Assembly: GCF_009193265.1 (NCBI RefSeq) | Contig: NZ_VZZZ01000003.1 | Coordinates: forward strand, 186,001-250,000 | Reading direction: 5' to 3' | DNA length: 64,000 nucleotides | DNA from: Marinobacter changyiensis | GTDB lineage: Bacteria > Pseudomonadota > Gammaproteobacteria > Pseudomonadales > Oleiphilaceae | Shown here: positions 1 through 10,539 of the stretch, one piece after another | How positions within the stretch are numbered: the first letter of the stretch is position 1 | How the letters are laid out: each line of letters begins with the position of its first letter | Position numbers and translations under genes: made by a program | Notes under the pieces: generated by a model | Seen by the model: the letters and a program-made list of their open reading frames with translations, nothing else | Told to the model about the DNA's origin: nothing | The model's database searches: none

Positions 1-1
1 C

Positions 2-553
2 CTGGACACCGGACGGCTCCACGCAGAAACCTATGAGTTCATTGACCGGGTTCGCCGCCACTACAAGATTGATATCGAAATCCTGTTTCCGGATGCCGCT
101 GAAGTGGAGGCCCTGGTCAGCAACAAAGGCCTGTTCAGTTTCTATGAAGATGGCCACTCCGAGTGCTGCGGGATTCGCAAGGTCAACCCGTTACGCCGCA
201 AACTCGCTGGTGTTGATGCCTGGATTACCGGCCAGCGTCGAGACCAGAGCCCGGACACCCGGAATGATGTGCCGATCGTACAGCGGGATGAGGCGTTCTC
301 AAGCGATACCCGCACGCTGGTGAAATTCAACCCAATGGCAAACTGGACCTCGAAGGAAGTCTGGGATTACATCCGGATGACAGAGGCGCCCTACAACACA
401 CTCCATGAAAAGGGCTTTGTCAGCATCGGCTGCCAACCCTGCACCCGGCCAATTCTGCCCGGGCAGCATGAGCGGGAAGGACGTTGGTGGTGGGAAGAGG
501 CCACGAAAAAGGAATGCGGGCTGCACGCGGGCAAAGTGATCGCCACAGAATGA
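2..553 (+). CDS. cysH: Assimilatory APS/PAPS reductase, 3' part (window edge cuts the start)
   Basis: The reading frame is open from base 2, so about 183 C-terminal residues are present and the N-terminus lies outside the window. The enzyme reduces activated sulfate (APS or PAPS) to sulfite with thioredoxin in the cytoplasmic sulfate assimilation pathway. Visible motifs are a CC pair in ECCGIRK, a CxxC in GCQPCTRP, and the C-terminal catalytic ECGLH. The CC plus CxxC set binds a [4Fe-4S] cluster in the APS-using branch (plants, Pseudomonas) and is absent from the E. coli PAPS reductase, so APS is the likelier substrate; that is family knowledge applied to this sequence. It converges on cysB, the regulator of the same pathway. 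Confidence 0.95.
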   Translation: MDTGRLHAETYEFIDRVRRHYKIDIEILFPDAAEVEALVSNKGLFSFYEDGHSECCGIRKVNPLRRKLAGVDAWITGQRRDQSPDTRNDVPIVQRDEAFSSDTRTLVKFNPMANWTSKEVWDYIRMTEAPYNTLHEKGFVSIGCQPCTRPILPGQHEREGRWWWEEATKKECGLHAGKVIATE

Positions 554-562
554 CATCAACGT

Positions 563-1561
<999 letters not shown>

Positions 1562-1722
1562 TTAACCACCCGTTTTCTGATGTGTTCGGTTTACCGTCGA
1601 GTATGCTATGCGTATAAAAATATTCACATTCATACTTTTAAAGAATAGATAATGCCTGATAAGCAGTGTAGACCAAAACCTTCTTTATAACGGATTGCCT
1701 TCAAATAATAAGAACGACTATT

Positions 1723-3903
1723 TCAATGCTCGATCAGGCGGCGAAACGGCGGCAGCGCGTCCAGTAACAGCTGTCCATAACGTCTGCTGATGATGCGCCG
1801 GTCCAGAATCGTCACCCGTCCGGTATCAGATTCGGTTCTGAGTAATCGACCTACGGCCTGGACCAGCTTGATGGAGGCATCGGGCACCGTTATTTCCATA
1901 AACGGGTTGCCACCGCGACGGGTAACCCACTCCGCGAGGCTGGCTTCGATCGGATCATCCGGAACCGAAAACGGCAACCGGGTAATGATCACATGGCCAA
2001 GATAGGTGCCTGGCAGGTCAATACCCTCGGCAAAACTGGCCACTCCGAACAGCACGCTGGGCCGACCATTGTCGACCCGCTCACAGTGCCGGCGTAACAC
2101 CTCACCTTTAGCCATATCGTCCTGGGTGGTAATCAGCTCCGGGTACTCCGGGGCCAACCTGTCCCGCACCACATGCATTTGCCGCCGGGAAGTAAACAAC
2201 ACCAGGGTCGCTTTTTCGCCTGCCCACAGACCCGGCAACTTTGCTACCAGTGCGTCCGTGAAGGCTTCTGTTTCAGTCGGCAACGCGGGCATGGTCGGCA
2301 CTTCCACGGTGGCCATTTCGCCATAGCGGAAGGAACTGGGTACCACCAAAAAGCGGCTGTCCTCTGGCAGCCCTGCTCTGGCCTGCAAACGGTCAAAACG
2401 CCCCAGTGCTGTCAGGGTAGCGCTGGTCAGAATAGCGCCGTAAACCCGCGACCAGAGCCGGGTATGAAGCAGGCTGTTGGCCAGCACCGGGCTGCTGTAG
2501 AACGTGATATCTTCCCCATGGTCCCAATGTTGTCGGATCGCCCAGCGCGCCGGCGGCGGATTTTTCAGCCGCTTGCCCTGAGTGCCCTCAGAGTTTTCAC
2601 CTTCGGCCGTGCGATGTTTTTCACACCAGGCAACCCATAACCGGAGCTGGTCTTCAGCGCGGCTGTGAAAGCCACCCAGAATGGGAAACCAGACCTCGGC
2701 GGTGTCCCGGTCAATATCATGTTCACGCTTATCGTCAAACGCTTTCTGGAGCTCGTCAACCAATACGCCGAGCTGGCGAGCCAGGGCTGCAGTGGATATC
2801 TGAGCAGAGGCCGCCAGCTCAGCCATTGCGTCCGGCAGTTCCCCTTCCGGGTACCGCCATTGCGCTGAGCGGCGCTCCTCGCTGAATTCCCAGACCGTGT
2901 TCTGTTCCGCCTCGTCGTAGACTTGAACGATAACGTTGTCGAGGTCCCGTGATGCAGCGCTGATTTTATCCACCGCTTTGGCCGCCAGGGTGCCAGGGGT
3001 CAGATAGGGAGGAATCTTCGCCAGTGCCTGGGACAGCTGTTTCAACCATTGCCGGGTGGCATTGAGCGGCACAGACGCCGCAAAATGATTCAGCGCTTTA
3101 TCCGGCAGGTGATGGGCTTCATCGAAAATAAACAGCGCGTTTTCAGGCTCCGGCAAAATCGCGCCGCCACCCAGCGCCAGATCTGCCAGCACCAGGTCAT
3201 GATTGGCCACAATCACATCGGCGTCATCCAGACCTTTGCGGGCATCAAAAAACGCACAGCTGTCGAAATAGCTACAGTGCCGGTTGGTGCACTGCCGGTG
3301 ATCGGTAGTGACCTGGCGCCAGGTATCGTCGGGAATCTGGCTCGGCCAGTGGTCCCGGTCGCCGTCCCACTGACGGGCGCCATAGCGGGCCAGCATGTCC
3401 TCAAAAAATTCCCGGGTACCGGGCTCGTCGTTACGGGGCCCGTCGAGAACAAACAGTGGCATGCTCTCGCTGTCACCCACACCTTCTTCATGGAGGCGGG
3501 TTTCCAGACGGGACAAACAGAGATAGCGCCCTCGACCCTTGGCCAGGGACCAGGTGAAGTCCAGCTTGCTGTGCGTCTTGAGATCCGGTAGGTCCTTGTT
3601 AACAATCTGATCCTGCAGGGCGACCGTTGCGGTAGAGATTATCAGCTTTTTACCCAGAGCCTGAGCCACCGGTATCGCCGAGACAAGGTACGCCAGGGTT
3701 TTGCCGGTGCCCGTCCCGGCCTCGACAACACAGGCCGCCGGGGCTGAGGTGCGCTCACCATCATTGGCGGTGATATTGCCGATATAGCGGGCGATTTCGG
3801 CAATCATCAGCCGCTGACCGTAGCGGGCACGAATACCCTTACCACTGAGAACATCGCGGTAGGCTTGCTGGATCGACGATTTGACAGCTTCAGATAATGC
3901 CAT
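1723..3903 (-). CDS. dinG: ATP-dependent DNA helicase DinG (XPD-like, Fe-S)
   Basis: A 726-residue superfamily 2 helicase. Walker A is GTGTGKT at residues 63-69 and the DEAH box is at 261-264. Four cysteines between them (C129, C205, C210, C216) are placed as the [4Fe-4S] ligands of XPD/DinG helicases, which unwind DNA 5'-3' and resolve R-loops and replication-transcription conflicts. C-terminal motifs VQAVGRLLR and DRRI are also present. The ATG at 3903 overlaps the stop of gspB by one base (TGATG), so it is translationally coupled as the last gene of exeA-gspB-dinG. DinG in E. coli is LexA-regulated; I saw no convincing LexA box here, and the gene appears to rely on the upstream operon promoter. 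Confidence 0.93.
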   Translation of the reverse strand: MALSEAVKSSIQQAYRDVLSGKGIRARYGQRLMIAEIARYIGNITANDGERTSAPAACVVEAGTGTGKTLAYLVSAIPVAQALGKKLIISTATVALQDQIVNKDLPDLKTHSKLDFTWSLAKGRGRYLCLSRLETRLHEEGVGDSESMPLFVLDGPRNDEPGTREFFEDMLARYGARQWDGDRDHWPSQIPDDTWRQVTTDHRQCTNRHCSYFDSCAFFDARKGLDDADVIVANHDLVLADLALGGGAILPEPENALFIFDEAHHLPDKALNHFAASVPLNATRQWLKQLSQALAKIPPYLTPGTLAAKAVDKISAASRDLDNVIVQVYDEAEQNTVWEFSEERRSAQWRYPEGELPDAMAELAASAQISTAALARQLGVLVDELQKAFDDKREHDIDRDTAEVWFPILGGFHSRAEDQLRLWVAWCEKHRTAEGENSEGTQGKRLKNPPPARWAIRQHWDHGEDITFYSSPVLANSLLHTRLWSRVYGAILTSATLTALGRFDRLQARAGLPEDSRFLVVPSSFRYGEMATVEVPTMPALPTETEAFTDALVAKLPGLWAGEKATLVLFTSRRQMHVVRDRLAPEYPELITTQDDMAKGEVLRRHCERVDNGRPSVLFGVASFAEGIDLPGTYLGHVIITRLPFSVPDDPIEASLAEWVTRRGGNPFMEITVPDASIKLVQAVGRLLRTESDTGRVTILDRRIISRRYGQLLLDALPPFRRLIEH

Positions 3904-4646
3904 CAGCGGGGGCTTATCCAGTCGCGTACCACCCCGACCCGGAAGCGCTGGCCATCGAGGCTCAGCTCGACGCCCTCGGGCGTAATTCGATCCACACGAA
4001 TTCCGGAAAACTGCTCGCCCGGGCGCAGGTACTGATCGTTGATCATCACCCGCCGGGCAGACGGATCAGAGGCGTAGATGTGACTGTTGAAAATCAGGGT
4101 CGGCACCCGACGCTGGAATGACATGGGTAACTCAACCAGATGCGGAACCCGCTCACCTGAACCAAACCCTCGGCCTTCGCTCACACCTTGGGGATAATCC
4201 TCCAGAGGCGCACTCCAGGAAGGAACGATCATCGTCGGGCGCTCTTCACTCTCGTTGACCAGCTCTGGATAAGGCTGCGGCGTCCTCTCGTCGAGTGTCT
4301 CTGTGGCGGTCGATGGTGCGGCACCCTCTGCTTCGTCTTTTGCCGGGGCAGCGGGCGCCTCAACAACCGGTGCAGGCACAAAGACATCGTCTTTTACAAC
4401 CTGTGGCGCTGGTGAGCTCTTATCTGTAGACAGGGTGACCCCCTGGGACATAAACCCGATACCGGGCCAGAAGATGGCGGCCAGAATGAGGGCATTCAGG
4501 ATCAGCCCGATGCCAACCCAGACCGTCACCGAAACAGCCTTTTTCTTCGGCCGATGTATCAGTTGCACCTGCTGGCCGAGATCCGGGACCCGTCCTTGCC
4601 GGCGCTCGCTTTCTGACTTCCTCAGTGCATCGAGAATATACGACAT
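3903..4646 (-). CDS. gspB: General secretion pathway protein B (GspB/ExeB-like)
   Basis: A 247-residue bitopic inner-membrane protein of the type II secretion system. It starts with the conserved cytoplasmic MSYILDALRKSESER segment, has one membrane helix at about residues 38-60, a Pro/Ala/Glu-rich periplasmic linker, and a C-terminal T2SSB domain (about 170-240, containing NSHIYASDP). GspB pairs with the ATPase GspA to help insert the secretin through the peptidoglycan. A longer frame reaches 4685, but the ATG at 4646 is preferred: it starts the conserved motif, has an AGAGGA ribosome site about 11 bases upstream, and lies one base after the exeA stop. The rest of the T2SS operon is not in this window. 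Confidence 0.9.
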   Translation of the reverse strand: MSYILDALRKSESERRQGRVPDLGQQVQLIHRPKKKAVSVTVWVGIGLILNALILAAIFWPGIGFMSQGVTLSTDKSSPAPQVVKDDVFVPAPVVEAPAAPAKDEAEGAAPSTATETLDERTPQPYPELVNESEERPTMIVPSWSAPLEDYPQGVSEGRGFGSGERVPHLVELPMSFQRRVPTLIFNSHIYASDPSARRVMINDQYLRPGEQFSGIRVDRITPEGVELSLDGQRFRVGVVRDWISPR

Positions 4647-4647
4647 A

Positions 4648-6381
4648 TCAGCTCGCATCCTCTTCGGCGACAAGGTGCGGGACATTCGGGTTCAAATCAT
4701 GGCTTAGCTGGATCAACGTCATGGCACCGGCGATTCCATCATCCACCAGGCCCTTTTCCTGTTGATACCAGCGGATCTGGTCGTCCAGCGCCAGGGCCTC
4801 CAGACGCTGGCGCTCTGAAGCATCACGGGCATAGCGCCGAACCACCTGCATCAATTGGGCATTCAGCCATAGTTCCCGGTTTGCACTTGCACCGGCGTTA
4901 GCATCGGATCGCATGTAAGGAGGCAGGCGCCAGACAAGTGAATAATCACCAAACCAGTGCCGTTCGATATCACTCATTAATACTTCACGAGGCCCCGTGG
5001 CGGAGGCTATGGTGGCTTTGTCGCCGGCAAGCGAAATCACAGTGACGAATCGCTGCTCGCCCTCATCACCCCTCAGCTCCAGAATCACCGGATGGTTGAT
5101 TTGTCGCAGGCTTTGCCAGTTGCCCTGTCGGTGCAAACACCTCAGGCCGGTAGTCTCTGCAAAATCACAGGCGACCGGATTATCTCCAGGCTGATAGTTA
5201 ATGCCCCACACCCCGAACAGGGACTGAAACGCATTGTCCAACGCTACACCGTTGGCCTCTACCGCAAACGCCAAACTCTGTTCTGCCACCGGTTGTTCCT
5301 CAACTGGAGGATCTCGCGAAGGCTCTGGTTCCGCTACCAAAGCGGCCCCGGATTCATCATTTTGATCTGATGGCAGCTCCCTTTCAACGACGGGCACCAC
5401 CGGGGCAGTTTCTGAGCGCTCAACGACGCCCGCCTGCACCGGGCCTTCGTCACCAAAGCTCACCGTGCCTTTGGGAAATAATCCCACAGTCAAAACAACC
5501 GCTACCGACAGGCTCACCACCACGGTTGCGATAAGCAAATTTTGTGTTTCCCGCGGTTTCATTTTGCGGGATGGCGTCCGGCCCAGGACTTCTTTTGCTG
5601 CCGCTTTTATATGGCGAGCGTCGACGTGGTGAAGGCCTTCTGCATAGGCGCCCAGCAGGGCGCGATCACTGATCAGGTTGATCAGTCGCGGCACGCCCCC
5701 GCTGCGCCGGAACAGGAGCTTCACAGCACCCGGGCTGAATAACTCGGCTCGCTGACCCGCCACACTCAGCCGATAGCTGAGATACGCGGGCAATTCGCTG
5801 CGCTCAATGGCATCCAGGTGATAACGCGCTGTTACCCGCTGGGACAACTGGCGCAGTTCTGGTTGGGAGAGCATTTCCTGTAATTCCGGCTGGCCCAACA
5901 ACACGATCTGAAGCAGCTTTTTTTCGGAGGTTTCCAGATTGGTCAGTAACCGCAGTTGCTCAAGCACATCGGCGGAGAGGTTCTGGGCCTCATCGATCAT
6001 CAACACCGTGTGACGGCCGGCAGCGTGGGTCTCAAGCAGGTTGGCATTGATCAGGTCAATCATCCGCTTGATGCTGGAGTCGGCCGGATGGTCTATGCCC
6101 AGCTCATCACAGATACTGGACAACAGCTCCCGGGAGGACAGTTTGGGGTTGAGAATCAGGGCAATATCAACGTGGTCCGGAACGTTCTCGATAAAACAGC
6201 GGCTAACGGTCGTCTTGCCTGTCCCCACTTCGCCGGTAATCACAATAAAACCACCTTGACCTTTCACCCCATACATAAGGTGGGCCAGCGCCTCTTTATG
6301 GCGTTCGCTCAGATAAAGATAGCGTGGGTCGGGTGCAATCGAGAACGGGGGCTCACGAAAGCCGAAAAAATCGTAATACAT
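4648..6381 (-). CDS. gspA: ExeA/GspA-type AAA ATPase with peptidoglycan-binding domain
   Basis: About 577 residues from the ATG at 6381. In order: an AAA+ ATPase with Walker A GEVGTGKTT and Walker B LMIDEAQ in the first half, a membrane helix around residue 290, an acidic linker, a C39-peptidase-like domain (GLRCLHRQGNW region), and a C-terminal peptidoglycan-binding repeat (RWYQQEKGLVDDGIAG). This is the ExeA/GspA architecture, which acts with GspB at the inner membrane and cell wall during type II secretin assembly. The MYYDFFGF start matches the family. Upstream GTG (6441) and ATG (6417) codons are in frame but add a non-conserved leader; no strong ribosome site separates the three, so the start is uncertain. 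Confidence 0.9.
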   Translation of the reverse strand: MYYDFFGFREPPFSIAPDPRYLYLSERHKEALAHLMYGVKGQGGFIVITGEVGTGKTTVSRCFIENVPDHVDIALILNPKLSSRELLSSICDELGIDHPADSSIKRMIDLINANLLETHAAGRHTVLMIDEAQNLSADVLEQLRLLTNLETSEKKLLQIVLLGQPELQEMLSQPELRQLSQRVTARYHLDAIERSELPAYLSYRLSVAGQRAELFSPGAVKLLFRRSGGVPRLINLISDRALLGAYAEGLHHVDARHIKAAAKEVLGRTPSRKMKPRETQNLLIATVVVSLSVAVVLTVGLFPKGTVSFGDEGPVQAGVVERSETAPVVPVVERELPSDQNDESGAALVAEPEPSRDPPVEEQPVAEQSLAFAVEANGVALDNAFQSLFGVWGINYQPGDNPVACDFAETTGLRCLHRQGNWQSLRQINHPVILELRGDEGEQRFVTVISLAGDKATIASATGPREVLMSDIERHWFGDYSLVWRLPPYMRSDANAGASANRELWLNAQLMQVVRRYARDASERQRLEALALDDQIRWYQQEKGLVDDGIAGAMTLIQLSHDLNPNVPHLVAEEDAS

Positions 6382-6467
6382 GCGTGTCCAGTCAGGTGCG
6401 CTCGGGTTCACAATCATACCGTCAGGGTCTTGCGACGTCACTAACGGATCAAAGCAGACATTACCCT

Positions 6468-7949
6468 TCAGACAGGTTCAGTGGATGAAATAAGGCGGAG
6501 CTCGGCCTTGTGCCGCTTTTGCCGGTCCCGAAGGCGGGCAATGCAGCGTTCCAGAGTCTTTGAAATTTTACCGTGGGCGCGAATCATCGAAATTTTCGGC
6601 CAGGTGGCACGCTCACCTTCCAGTATCAGTTGCCGGACAAACGCCGGGTCCGGATTACTGAGCATTCGGCGATAGTGTCGCAACTCATAGTGAGGCGCAA
6701 TGGTTACATCACCGGAGTAACGCTGGGCCATGATTGCGTATATTTGCCCTGCCACCTGCCGCAGCAGCTCCGGGCGGACCCGTTTGCGGAGGTAATCGAA
6801 TACCCCCCGACCGTGGAACTGCATTTCCGACTTGAAGAGGTGAAACGGTAAACCCGCCAAAGCCAGTTTCTCATCGTCGCCCATCCGGTTCAGAAACGGC
6901 ACAACGTGGGGGTTAGCCTGGCTGACGATGGTGAAATTCACATCGTACAAATGCATCAGGCGCTCGATTGGCAAATCACTGACCACCGACCCGTCCACAA
7001 ACTGCAATCTGGGCATGTAAGGCAACTCATTACCATGCATGTCCTTTTTCATCAGGGTAACAGGAGGGAAAATACCGGGTACCGCTGCGCTTGCCAGAGC
7101 GCCACTCCATACCAGCTGATAGGGTGCGGTATAGCCGCAAAGCAGGCGGGCTTTCTGATGGGCCTGCACCGGCGACACACTGATATTGATGGACCGGCCG
7201 GTGCGCTGGAAGGCTTCCTCAAAGGTGAATTCACCAATGTTAGCGCGCAAACATGCCCGCAGCTGAGCCTGATCCATCAGCCCCTGCCCCTTGAGGGCGT
7301 TAACCACGCCACTGTATTTCCAGGCGGTCAGGTGATGGTTGTCCGGATTCAGCATTTCGGGAATCTCGGCATCCGTATGAACACCGAGCATGGCGGCTAT
7401 AACCGCCCCGGCACTGGAACCGGCGATTACCTGTGGCAACAGCCCCCTTTCCCACAGCGCTTTGATCACACCCAGATGAAACATTCCCAAAGTAGCCCCA
7501 CCGCTAAGTAGCAGTGCCGGCCGTCCATAGCTGGTCAGGGTGTCACGGAAAAACGGGATCTTGTCTTCATCGGATACGCCGGCAACCGGTTGGTCACAAA
7601 GAAAGTCCAGGGACTCACAGACTTCGGTGATGTATTCCTCAATGAGATGTTTCGTGCCAACCCTGGAGCGGGTATAAAGCGCCGCGCTGCCCATATTACC
7701 CAGATCGTGATGAAGCCCCTCACGTAGGGCACGCTTGAGCCGTTCGTAATCTTTTTGCTGATGGTATTGGCGCAGACTGCTGAGGCGGTCGTAAATCAGT
7801 TCATAGTGGTAGAGATCGGAAACAAAATCCTCTTTCCACTCAACGTTTCCCTCCAGAAAATCCAGCTCCAGCGCCGCCCCTTTCCAGACTTCGTAGTTTG
7901 GCGCCTCCGACAGCATCTTGCGAAACTTTCGAATCTTTCCACTAGTCAT
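6468..7949 (-). CDS. Patatin-like phospholipase with N-terminal DUF3336
   Basis: A 493-residue patatin-family lipid acyl hydrolase. Residues 1-130 look like the DUF3336 region found in front of bacterial and fungal patatin-like triacylglycerol lipases. The catalytic core follows: an oxyanion-type glycine loop (SGGATLGMFHLG, 149-160), the nucleophile elbow GSSAG (177-181, Ser179), and the catalytic-dyad DG at 319-320 (VDGSVVSD). No signal peptide is visible, so a cytoplasmic or membrane-peripheral lipid hydrolase is likely; the exact lipid cannot be told. It sits in its own transcription unit between exeA and mlaA. Confidence 0.88.
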   Translation of the reverse strand: MTSGKIRKFRKMLSEAPNYEVWKGAALELDFLEGNVEWKEDFVSDLYHYELIYDRLSSLRQYHQQKDYERLKRALREGLHHDLGNMGSAALYTRSRVGTKHLIEEYITEVCESLDFLCDQPVAGVSDEDKIPFFRDTLTSYGRPALLLSGGATLGMFHLGVIKALWERGLLPQVIAGSSAGAVIAAMLGVHTDAEIPEMLNPDNHHLTAWKYSGVVNALKGQGLMDQAQLRACLRANIGEFTFEEAFQRTGRSINISVSPVQAHQKARLLCGYTAPYQLVWSGALASAAVPGIFPPVTLMKKDMHGNELPYMPRLQFVDGSVVSDLPIERLMHLYDVNFTIVSQANPHVVPFLNRMGDDEKLALAGLPFHLFKSEMQFHGRGVFDYLRKRVRPELLRQVAGQIYAIMAQRYSGDVTIAPHYELRHYRRMLSNPDPAFVRQLILEGERATWPKISMIRAHGKISKTLERCIARLRDRQKRHKAELRLISSTEPV

Positions 7950-8019
7950 TGTGTCTGCTCCATTCGATCACGCATCAATCATAGCTGACCACCACAGACG
8001 CCCGATCCACGTAGAAAGA

Positions 8020-8787
8020 TCAGAAATCCTCGAGCATCAGATCCTCGTCATTCTCACCACTGGCAAAGGGGTCAGAGGAGGGCTGACCATCATTAATAAG
8101 ATACGCCCGTCTTTGCAGATATGCGTTCCTGACGAAGGTGTAAGGATCGCCGGAAATAAAGCGTTCAGCGGGAATCAGATCTGCTCGTCGGTCAACGACC
8201 TGCAGACCGATCAGATAGTAATAATCAGGCTCGTCCACCACCGTTGTCAGGCCCGGTAACGTTGTAACGTCTACCACAAAACCGGTGAAATCACGCCCGG
8301 TTGAGGGCCCCAGGAACGGAAGCATCAGGTAGGGCCCACTGCCCATCCCCCAATGGCCCAGGGTCTGGCCAAAATCTTCCGGACGTTCGGGCAACTCAAA
8401 CACCGTCGCCACATCAAACAGCCCGCCCAACCCGAAAACGGTGTTATAGGTAAAACGGCCCACAGCCACCACCGCCGCCTCGCCCTTCAACTGGAAGATG
8501 CTGTTGGCAAAGTTACCGATTTCCCCGATATTGCCGAAAAAGTTGGTAACCGCCCTATCCGCCAGGGAAGGCATAATGGCTCGATAACCCTGCGCCACAG
8601 GCTTCAAGAACCAGTCATCAATGAACACGTTGAAGTTGTAGACTTTGCGGTTCCAGTTTTCATAAGGGTCTGATTGTCGTGCGGCACCATAGCGGATGTC
8701 AGCATCGACGCCGTCGGTTTGTGCAGTCACGGCGAGCGGATTCAGGCATAAAAGCAGGAACACGACTTTTATGCGGGTGGTATTCAT
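8020..8787 (-). CDS. mlaA: MlaA/VacJ-family outer-membrane lipid asymmetry protein
   Basis: About 255 residues from the ATG at 8787, which gives a clean signal peptide (MNTTRIKVVFLLLCLNPLAVTA). The mature part has the VacJ/MlaA signature: DPYENWNRKVYNFN, the NFFGNIGE and NTVFGLGGLFD blocks and the GPYLMLPFLGPS motif. MlaA sits in the outer membrane and takes mislocalised phospholipids from the outer leaflet to MlaC. Unlike the classical lipoprotein, the only cysteine in the signal region is inside its hydrophobic core (LLLC), so lipidation is doubtful. Frames upstream to 8871 begin with GTG and lengthen the N-terminus without conserved sequence. The other mla genes are not nearby. Confidence 0.88.
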   Translation of the reverse strand: MNTTRIKVVFLLLCLNPLAVTAQTDGVDADIRYGAARQSDPYENWNRKVYNFNVFIDDWFLKPVAQGYRAIMPSLADRAVTNFFGNIGEIGNFANSIFQLKGEAAVVAVGRFTYNTVFGLGGLFDVATVFELPERPEDFGQTLGHWGMGSGPYLMLPFLGPSTGRDFTGFVVDVTTLPGLTTVVDEPDYYYLIGLQVVDRRADLIPAERFISGDPYTFVRNAYLQRRAYLINDGQPSSDPFASGENDEDLMLEDF

Positions 8788-8908
8788 TGCAGAGGGTAAG
8801 GTCATGTTCAGGCCCGAAATTTTGACTTGACGGTTTAATCGTCGACAATAGCCGTTGTTTATCAGGCGCACTTATCATTGCTGACCTGAATCACCCAGAG
8901 GAATCCTT

Positions 8909-9319
8909 ATGTCTGAGCCCGGTAATCTTGTCCACGTTATTGAAATGCCCCTTCGCTGGGGCGACATGGACGCTTACGGCCACGCCAACAATACGGTTTA
9001 TTTCCGGTTTTTTGAAGAAGCGCGCATTACCTGGCTGTCTTCGCTCAAACTGGGTCTGAAGGGTGAGCCCACCGGCCCGATCATCATAAAGACCAGCGCC
9101 ACTTTTCTGAAGGAACTCAGCCACCCGGCCACAGTCGAGGTGAGAACATACGCTGGAAAAGCCGGAAATACCAGTCTCGACACCTGGCATGAAATTGTGG
9201 ACAAACAAAGCGGCGCCCTCTACTCCGAGGGTTACGCAAAAGTTGTCTGGTTTGATCGCGAAGCGCGAAAATCCGCGCCATTGCCCGACACGCTGCGGGC
9301 ACTGGCGACATCCTCTTAA
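8909..9319 (+). CDS. Acyl-CoA thioesterase, 4-hydroxybenzoyl-CoA (hot-dog) family
   Basis: A 136-residue hot-dog-fold thioesterase of the YbgC/4HBT group. The signature is RWGDMDAYGHANNTVYFRFF (residues 13-32), where the Asp after WGDM is the usual catalytic position. A ribosome site GAGGAA precedes the ATG. It hydrolyses an acyl- or aroyl-CoA; the substrate is not predictable. Its stop TAA lies in the same TTAA as the stop of the convergent KAS III gene, so the two genes overlap by 4 bases. With mlaA, the KAS III-like gene and fadD close by, a role in fatty acyl-CoA turnover is plausible. Confidence 0.88.
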   Translation: MSEPGNLVHVIEMPLRWGDMDAYGHANNTVYFRFFEEARITWLSSLKLGLKGEPTGPIIIKTSATFLKELSHPATVEVRTYAGKAGNTSLDTWHEIVDKQSGALYSEGYAKVVWFDREARKSAPLPDTLRALATSS

Positions 9320-10437
9320 CGGCGGCGAACCACCACGCTGCCAATTGAGTACCCGGCTCCAAACGAGCAGATAACGCCAAGATCTCCTGACACCAGATCA
9401 TCCTGGTGTTTATGGAAAGCGATGATCGATCCTGCGGAGCTGGTATTTGCGTACTCGTCCAGAATCACCGGGGCTTCGTCCTCGGTGGCGTCCCGGCCCA
9501 GAACGCGGCGTGCGATCAGCTGATTCATGTTCAGATTGGCCTGGTGTAACCACATTCGCCGCAGAGAGTCCGGCGTCAGCGATAAACTCGCCAGATGTCC
9601 CTGAATGGTCTCGGCCACCAGCGGAGAGACCTCCTTGAAGACTTTTCTTCCCTGCTGGATAAACAATTTATCCGGTTTGCCAACGCCCTCTTCGTCCGCC
9701 CGATTGAGGAAACCGAAGTTATTACGGATGTTATTTGAAAACCGGGTTATTAGCCGGGTGCCCAGAACATCAAAGCCCTGGCCGTCAGCAACGTCCGAAT
9801 CCCGCTCTACCAGAATCGCGGTGCAGGCATCTCCGAAAATGAAATGGCTGTCCCGATCGGTAAAGTTCAGGTGGCCCGAACAGATTTCCGGGCTGACCAC
9901 CAGTACGGCGCGCGCAGTCCCGTTCTCAACGGCGTTCACCGCAGCCTGTAGGCCAAAAGTTGCCGAGCTGCAGGCAACGTTCATATCATAGGCGAAACCG
10001 TCAATGCCCAGTGCTGCCTGAACTTCAATCGACACTGCCGGGTAAGCCCGCTGCAAATTGGAGCAGGCGACAATCACCGCATCGACGTCCGCTGCAGTCT
10101 TGCCCGCGCGGGTCAGCGCGTCATTACAGGCCGCCACCGCCATATCACATTGTACCGACGGCTGATCGTTGCTGCGGTCCGGAATATGCGGGCACATGCG
10201 CTCCGGGTCGAGTATGCCCTCCCGGTCAATGACATGACGGCGTTTGATGCCTGAAGCTTTCTCGATAAAACTGGATGCCGATGGCTCCATGGCAACAAGT
10301 TCGCCCCGTTCAATCTCGTTGCGGTGCCGCTCATTATAGAGCTCAACGTAGGCGTTGAAGGCCTGCACCAGTTCATCGTTATCAATCGTTGCTGGCGGAG
10401 TATAAAGTCCGGTTCCGCTAATGACGGCTTTAATCAC
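9316..10437 (-). CDS. Beta-ketoacyl-ACP synthase III-family enzyme (FabH-like, long form)
   Basis: A 373-residue thiolase-fold condensing enzyme with the KAS III triad: Cys156 (NVACSSATFG), His298 (WLHQANLN) and Asn331 (EYANTSSAGS). It is about 55 residues longer than FabH (about 317), the extra sequence being an N-terminal insert at roughly residues 25-90. This long form resembles the Pseudomonas PA3286-type enzyme, which channels medium-chain acyl-CoA from beta-oxidation into fatty acid synthesis; that assignment is from memory of the family and is inference here. It is monocistronic and convergent with the thioesterase. OleA-like head-to-head condensation is a less likely alternative. Confidence 0.88.
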   Translation of the reverse strand: MIKAVISGTGLYTPPATIDNDELVQAFNAYVELYNERHRNEIERGELVAMEPSASSFIEKASGIKRRHVIDREGILDPERMCPHIPDRSNDQPSVQCDMAVAACNDALTRAGKTAADVDAVIVACSNLQRAYPAVSIEVQAALGIDGFAYDMNVACSSATFGLQAAVNAVENGTARAVLVVSPEICSGHLNFTDRDSHFIFGDACTAILVERDSDVADGQGFDVLGTRLITRFSNNIRNNFGFLNRADEEGVGKPDKLFIQQGRKVFKEVSPLVAETIQGHLASLSLTPDSLRRMWLHQANLNMNQLIARRVLGRDATEDEAPVILDEYANTSSAGSIIAFHKHQDDLVSGDLGVICSFGAGYSIGSVVVRRR

Positions 10438-10539
10438 GCATTACCCCACGACATGTTAGTGAAATACAGTTCTGTTATGCGATGAATCTTAACACACCCA
10501 AGCAAAGATACCCTGCCCGCGCCAAGCCAATAAACCGGA

